A stretch of 22,500 nt of DNA, from the NCBI RefSeq assembly GCF_964340395.1, contig NC_135556.1:13996410-14018909 (forward strand), read 5' to 3'. Both the position numbers and the translations under genes were made by a program. The DNA comes from Glandiceps talaboti (Eukaryota > Hemichordata > Enteropneusta > Spengelidae). Shown in pieces: positions 1 through 7,093 of the stretch. Position 1 is the stretch's first letter, and every line of letters begins with the position of its first letter. The notes beneath the pieces are model-generated. The model did not search any database and was not told the origin of the DNA. It saw only the letters and a program-made list of their open reading frames with translations.

Positions 1-173
1 TTTCTGAATTGGGTCTAAATTTATACATTTTTAGCGATATTGGCTAATGTCACATAATGGTAGATTAATGAGAAGTGATTGACGTGTGATTGAGCGCCAA
101 CAAGTTTTAACAAGTTTTAATATGACGTGATATGTTAAATTTAGAATCGTATGATTTCATTGTTATCCAAGAG

Positions 174-213
174 TATATAAATAAGAATAAAAGATTCCAG
201 TCTCCAGTCAGTT
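174..213 (+). promoter_or_regulatory. Candidate core promoter (TATA box plus initiator) for gene 1
   Basis: TATATAAATA lies at 174-183. About 30 bases downstream come CCAGTC (204-209) and TCAGTT (208-213), which resemble an initiator with A+1 at 206 or 210. The spacing fits RNA polymerase II TATA/Inr promoters. Gene 1 is the first gene downstream on this strand, so the site would give a 5' UTR of about 500 bases. This is motif evidence only, and such AT-rich words also occur by chance. Confidence 0.35.
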
Positions 214-261
214 ACGTGAAGATAAGTTAGAGAGGAGAAAGAGAGAGACGTGGGGACTAGA

Positions 262-306
262 ATGAAAGACGTGATTCTGGCAAGCCAAAATATCGATCTC
301 AGCTAG
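262..306 (+). other. Possible upstream ORF in the gene 1 leader
   Basis: An ATG at 262 opens a 14-codon frame closed by TAG at 304-306. If transcription starts near 206-210 this would be a uORF in the 5' leader and could lower translation of gene 1. It is too short to judge for conservation, and its role depends on the promoter call being right. Confidence 0.15.
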
Positions 307-543
307 AGCTTATTTCTCGGCTAAGTGGACCAAGAACGACCCTGGTGTATATATTAGAGACTTGTGTGAGAGTTTGCGTGGTGAGATACGACTAACTTGA
401 CTGACTAACTCCCACTTGGTCATTATATTCGTCTCCGTAACAGTAAGTACAGAACCTGTTATCATTAATCGAAGGCGTGAAAGTTTTCGAAAGTTGGTTA
501 GAAGTGCGAAAAGGAAGTTCAGCAATCGCACTGACGCTAGACA

Positions 544-560
544 CCCCCCCCCCCCACCCC
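544..560. repeat. Poly-C tract
   Basis: Twelve consecutive C bases are followed by A and four more C. The tract lies between the candidate promoter and the first exon. Runs of this kind vary in length and are prone to sequencing error. Confidence 0.85.
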
Positions 561-621
561 GCCTTATAAACGAACGAAGTTTTTGACCTTGTCTGTCATA
601 TGTGCGATCGCCCCATAAATG

Positions 622-665
622 TCTTATTTATCCCGGGTTTTTTTCTTTTAATCTTATTTATCCCG
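622..665. repeat. Short direct repeat, two copies 30 bases apart
   Basis: TCTTATTTATCCCG occurs at 622-635 and again at 652-665. The second copy runs straight into the longer direct repeat at 661-693. Confidence 0.7.
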
Positions 666-711
666 TTTACTTTAGAAGTATTTGACAATTGTACATTGAA
701 TTCAGTTGAAT

Positions 712-904
712 ATGGAGTTATACATACATTGGTTCAACTCAGTAGTACGTTATAGTCTAGCTGCTAGACCTCGGAAGTTCTTCCGATACAATGCGATCGC
801 GACACACGACCGAACATCGCTATCGAGGATGGAAGCCCTCGCGGCGAACTTCGTTCGCTTATCGTATCGGAAGAAAGCCCGAACGTCTAGCAGCATGACT
901 AGTG
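712..904 (+). CDS. Gene 1 exon 1 (tentative, residues 1-64)
   Basis: The frame is open from ATG 712 to a GTACGT donor at 905. The leftover single base gives the right phase for exon 2 (Val65). A second in-frame ATG lies at 829. The peptide is rich in Arg, Ser and Ala and has no recognised domain. The exon lies almost wholly inside the hairpin at 748-910, which lowers my trust in it. The true 5' exon could lie elsewhere, but exon 2 contains no in-frame ATG, so some upstream exon is required. Confidence 0.35.
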
Positions 905-3900
905 GTACGTCTGAAACGACTCAAATGTTAAAGATGTGATTACTCCGTTTACTCTATAAGTATTCGACAATTTTAGCTCACAATACTGTTGTCCATATAT
1001 TCAAGTGTTCATTTGTATTTCTATTATCTAGTGAAAAGTGCCGATGAAGACATCGAGGGAGTAAGTGAAGGGAGCGATATTACTTACACCTTTTACAATA
1101 AATGTGGTAAAAATGTGAAAATTACTAATAATGGAAGAACTGCAGAGATTAAACGGTGAGTCCCATTTTTGTAAAGTGTATATTGTGATAAAATCGGAGA
1201 AATATCATGCTGAATCACAATTCAAACAGTCTGGTACACAGTCACGTGTCAATGTAGAGAATGTGTATGATATGAGAACAGGCAAACTGTCATCATCCAT
1301 GAATAGATTATGTATCATTGCCTTACCTTCAAATACATGTATCTCACTGACTAACTGACAGGATTGATATTGTCTTGCCTTCACATATGTCATTGACTAA
1401 ATGACAGGGTTGATATTGTCTTGCCTTCACATGTCATTGACTAACTGGCAGGGTTGATATTGTCTTGCCTTCACATATGTCATTGACTAACTAGCAAGGA
1501 TCAATCAATCAATTAATCAATCAATCAAATGTGTACCACAATAAATCAAATTAAAGGCGTTCTAATAAGTTGTCTCTAGGCAAATGAGTGGCAAAATCAG
1601 ATTCATTTGCATTACATATCCATGGTTGTAACAATTCGATTTTATACTTCATTAGAATTATTCATACAATTTGTTACATTTGGAGAGAAATTCTTTTTCT
1701 TTCTTTTTTTCTTTTTTTTCTGTTTTTAAAACTTCAAAAACATTGGCTCTGAAATTAGGCTTACTAATAGTTAGGAACTTTCTTTCTGCTCTATTTTAGC
1801 ACACATAAATACTATGACATTGGTATTGTTATGATCGAACAACGCCTGCGTACAAACCTACACTTTGAAATTCGTCTAGAATCTGTCATCGACAAACGAC
1901 CAGTTTTGGAGCTTGGTATTACAACGAAATCTCCAAATAGTTATACGTCTCAGCCCAAAATGATATCGAGTATGCAAGGACTTACTTTGGTATGGTCTGG
2001 TAATAATATTCTTGGGAAGAACAGCGAGGACCAGATATACAGTCTGCTTCATTTGGCGGGAGAATTCTACTCAATGGTAAACTGGCAATAATATCCGTAA
2101 AATAAATTGTCTTTCATATTTTGACTTTACAACTGCAGTATTGTACCTATGTTATGTTATGTTCATATTCGCACATAACCCTTCTATAACGTTCTTGCTG
2201 AACTTGAATTTATACCGCTACGTAAATCAAATTATGTACAGCATGCTAATTTTAATATCAATAGATACACTCCAGTACGGTGGCGTCTCTGATAATTTCC
2301 TCAAGGGGGCTGGCCACAGATTGTAGATTGTAGTGTTTACCCTGTCTCTCGTAATGTTCCTCAAGAGACCATAGATTGAACCACTTGTAGTGTTTACACT
2401 ATCTTGATTACAGGGTAACTGATATCCACATAACTAAGGCATATCACCCACTTGAATGTGTAGTCTACCTCATACAACAATTTTAGTTTGTGTCTACATG
2501 TATCTTACTTTGCCTATAGCTTGATTCCATTAGCCTACCTGTAGACTCGAACGTCTATCGCTGCTACACTATTCCTGTACATTTATTAGGCTAGATTTCC
2601 GTTACGAATGCACAGACAGACGACTGAATTTCTCTAATATTTTTTTTCAAGTTAAACTTACTCTTCATTTTCTGTCTTTATTTTTACAATTACTAGGTAG
2701 GAGACACTATGGGTATTATGTTATCAGATGACGGTATACTGCATTTCTTCTATAATGGAAATGAGCTCTTAGAGACATTAAATCTGAAAGACTGTGGCAT
2801 TCACAATATTAATGAAATATACTGCTTCGTCAATATATACGGACCGGTAGAAAAGGTATCAATTTGCGGTAAGTCACACATATTTGTTTAAAAGCCTTTT
2901 CTCTGAACTTTTAGAACTTCGATCGTTTCATGAAATTAATTCAACTTCATTACATTTTGTTATAGTTAAACCTTTGTCCGGGGGAATACTCATATAGTAA
3001 GGGTATATACATATGGACCGTGCTTTTGATCCCCTTTTTTGACAACATCTTGTATTTTGACTTTTGATTTTTTTTAGGTATTGAATGTAGATGTTTGACC
3101 CCTGTACGACTTTTAACCCCATTTTTGGACAATACAGTTTCCAAATTGCCAATATTCTGGCAGAATGTAGACATTTGACTCCCATTTTCTGACAGAAAGT
3201 AGACAGTTCACCTTATATTTCCTGAAATGTAGACATTTGACCCTATTGTTTTAACCTTTGTAGAGTTTGTGTGATTTGAATCCGTCAGGGGTTCATATGT
3301 ACCCATTAACCAGCCAAGTACCACTGCACGCCAATTAATTGTCAGTTTGTTTGGCTTTATTCTTCTGTTTTTTCCTTTTGTTTGTATTTTTGTTTTTTGA
3401 GATGTTAATTCTAGACTTGTCCAACTTATTGCAAACCTACCCAAACTAAGTTGAATTATTAGCAAATTGACGATGGCAATGGTATGAATTGTGTCACGAA
3501 ATTTGCACTGAACGATAACTGATCTTCGCATGGTGATATATCGATTGGCATCACTTAAACGGGCAACAGTAATAACATGATTGATTGAAATGCACAATAA
3601 TCCTTGCAGCAGTTATAGATCCATGCTAGGAGTAATAATTGTAAAGTCCTTTGAGCACAAAGTGGTAAAGTGTCATATTTAACATTTATTATCATTATCT
3701 AGAGATTCCTTTGATCAAAACGTTTGTTTTTTGTCAGTGATGGACAAATAAAACTGGCTCTGAAGGTGCCAAGAAATATTTCCTTATCACACTGCTGACA
3801 TACATTAATACAAAATAACATCGGGTACGGGCCTCTGGTTCACGCCATGTTCTTATCAGGTTGTTTATATATGTGAAAGTTAGTCATATTTATATAATTG

Positions 3901-6900
3901 TTGCACACCATATGATCGACCAATTATCACAGCAATAAACAAACTCATAAAAGCATTGCGTGTATCTACATCACAGTACTCGCTCTTGAGATTGTCCACT
4001 GTTGATGAAATGACTTTCTGATCAGTAACATCTCTAGACAACTGCTGTGAGGATTGTAATTTGATTATGGATATATCAGTGATATCAGTAGATCCGTGAT
4101 TTCATTTTTACCATTTTCACAATATGAATTACAAATGTTCATCGGTTTTGTTGTTGTTTCTTTCTTAGCAAGTCACATTGATGAAATGCCATCGATTGAC
4201 GAGTTGGTCGACGATAAACCAAACGAAACGTTTTATAAAGATCCAAAAGTCGTGATGGAGAAAATGAGAGTGGTTATCAGAGCACTCGAAACCATTCCCC
4301 AGGCAGACGTTTACAGGGCATCGACATTAGTCCGTCTGTTTCTCCTAGAGCCCGTGCATGTGTTGAAAGAGCCACAGGTCAGGCAGTCATACGGTGACCA
4401 TCTTGCTAATTTGGGTGCAGCGCAAACATTGAGGAAGCTTCTGGAACAGTTGATGACGATTGCACAACCAACTGAGGACACCTGGTATCATATAGAAGTC
4501 GTGAGGGCTGTGTGTTGGAGTTATTCGGATTACAGTCTCAAGATAGGCCGAAGTTTTGGACAGTGTGGAATAATTAGTGATATGTTCAATGATCTTGATA
4601 AGTACGGTCCAGCTACTGACAACCAGGTAATGTTGGATTTTAATCATCAATATATTCAGTTTGTAAATGGATCAAGTGTCAGTCCAACTGGTTAGTCCAA
4701 CTGTGGCAACTTTATATAGCATGGGTTATAAGTAGCAATATGCATTAACTTACTGGACATGAACACAAATAAACCGAGTAACCAAGACCACGGCCACCAT
4801 GACCTTGCCCATGGCAACAGGCAAATTAAATTGATTTTTTTGTAAAACCACTGACATTGAAAGATTGTGAAGTGATTGATTTCCCCCAAGAGTACACATA
4901 TAAGCAAAGCCACGGCCACGCCCTCACAACAATAAAGTGGTGCAGTAACAGTAGTATATTTAGTAAGGATAATTCAACTTTGATTGAACACATATTACGC
5001 CCATGGTTGTGCTTTTATCAGAGATACTTACATTCGTGGTTCATTGAGAAAAGAGCATACACCAAAGGTGAACAAACAGTTTAGCAACGAAGACCACGCC
5101 GATAGCAACAGACAAACGGTGTGATAGTGTTATTTCAACATGGCGATAGTGAGACAGTTGATGTGCACTTTGAAAATTAATTGGTAAAGCATTTTTTGTC
5201 ATGGTAGTTTTGAATTTGCCATCATTTTTAGTTAAAGGCGTGAACTCTAAAAACCAATATCGTACTTCTGTATAGTTTTACAAGTTTCTCTTTTCTCAGT
5301 TTCCTTTTTTCATATTTGAAAATGTAATTTCTGACATTTTATACAGGAACACAAGAAGCTTATATCGTCTGCTATATCTATCCTGTATAACTGCTCCAGA
5401 GCCTCGGACAATCGAGCCATTTACCACGAGCTTCGTGCTGTCGATCGGATATCCCCTTTTCTGAAATCAGACGATGTACAAGTCGCTACAACTGCTGTCT
5501 TAGCGTTGTCGGGCATCGTCGGACATGCACAGGAGAGAACTCATTTCCCAGAAACAGATGAGAAAGTTGTTGACTTTCTCATCTCTGTGTTGAAGGGAGC
5601 CATCGACGAACCTACGCGGCGCTACAAGGGCTTCAGTGCACTGGAAGTGGTCAGTGGTCTTGGCAATATTGCCCGGAACGACACGGATAACAGTCGAATC
5701 TTCGACAAGGATGGGTCTGGACTCCTGGTTAAGTTGATGTTGAAAGGGAGGCCAATCGAACAAGAATGTTCCTTGAACACCTTGACTATCCTTGCCAAAC
5801 TTGAAGCCAATAGGAAAATAATGAGTGAAACCGCTGACGTTATCAATGCACTCCACAGCCTGTTGAAAGTTAAAGGCAACGAAATGATGTCAACACACGC
5901 TACAGGGACACCATTAGAGAGCGATAGCATGTCAGTGAAACATGCGGCAGAAAGAGCGCTGATAGCAATTCGACCTCCGATGGCGTTATACCGTAAGACC
6001 ATCCACTATCTTGTGAACATTCTGTTCTTTACAGTAAAAGTCGATGTTTTATTCAGATGATCATTTGAGAAATATACGGGAATAATTGAATATAAAGACG
6101 AGAACAGGATCATGGCAAACTTTCTGTTAATTCAGATTTTTCCATTTTAGTTGTTGTTCATTCTGTTACGCATATTCATCATCCACGTGCAAATTATCAA
6201 ATCAAGTTACGTTGTTATCTGTTTATTTTTTACGAAGGTTCACAAAGTTTTCCAAAGCCAACTGTACCTAACGAAGATTGCCAATATAAAAAACTATGTA
6301 TGAGATACAAAAAGTTCTTAAATGTTCCAGGTAAGTCGTTACGTAGCCGAGCATCACTCATCTAGGTGATGACGTCACTCATGACGTACATGTACACAAT
6401 GTATAACGTATAAACTGTACCCTGAAGACATACACTTTCCCTAACTGTGTAATATTGGATCGGCTAACAGAAAAACAATTTAAAACAAGCACATTAACAT
6501 CATTTGGTTTGATTTTTCAGACGGGTATTTCGACACAAAATACGATAGATGTTTTTGTAATGCTTGTCATATGTCACGTGGTGACAATCTTTACTATTCC
6601 CGAGGCATACCCCCTAAAGACTATGGCATTCCGATTGGATGGTATAAGTGTGCGATTGGGTGAGTATCCATGTATGTAAAAAAATGTTGATTTCCTGTTG
6701 TTTTTTTTCTGTAAGGTATTGCTGTTTGTGCTGTATGTTCTGTTTTGCTTTAATTTGTTTACTGTGCGGTAATCTCAGTGAATCACGTGTGTGATTCTGC
6801 TGTTTTTTTGTCTGTAATTGACTAATTTTTAGTGAAAAATATCTTTGGTTATTTGATGAGAAAATGTCCATGTTGCAGCTAGTGTACGTAGACGAGTTAG

Positions 6901-7056
6901 TATTGCAGTTGTGGCCATCTATACAACGATGTGTTAATACCAGAACAATTCACTTTGTGACTACCACAATCATTTTGACGTATTTCATGTAAAATCGACC
7001 ATCCCGAGAACAGCGAGAAATTGTTCAAAATGTAGGTTTCGACAAGATAGACATTG

Positions 7057-7093
<37 letters not shown>

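Larger units (their letters stand above)
1..711. other. Upstream flank of gene 1
   Basis: I see no coding exon in this stretch. It holds a 10-base direct duplication (CAAGTTTTAA twice, 101-120), two TGACGTG half-CRE-like words (79-85 and 123-129), a TATA/initiator-like pair, a short upstream ORF, a poly-C run and short direct repeats. The minus-strand ORF at 310-531 has no recognisable domain and I treat it as chance. The left edge of the window may cut off further regulatory sequence. Confidence 0.5.
661..975. repeat. Direct repeats (33 bases) flanking the hairpin
   Basis: Bases 661-693 and 943-975 match at about 27 of 33 positions; both contain CCGTTTACT, then AAGTATT and GACAATT. They bracket the imperfect palindrome at 748-910. 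This may be an old segmental duplication or the ends of an inserted element. Confidence 0.7.

Noticed and set aside
1341-1500. Possible CRISPR-like array
   Set aside because: Units are directly adjacent with no unique spacers, and the context is an animal intron. It is a minisatellite.
3208-3597. 129-codon minus-strand ORF in gene 1 intron 4
   Set aside because: No recognisable domain and no splice or start context. It lies in an intron bounded by well-supported NHR and ARM exons.
5500-6002. Minus-strand ORFs of 118 and 126 codons
   Set aside because: They lie opposite the strongly supported ARM exon 6 and are shadows of it.
6370-6377. CRE palindrome as a firm enhancer
   Set aside because: An eight-base match inside an intron is expected by chance at this scale. 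It is kept only as a low-confidence site.
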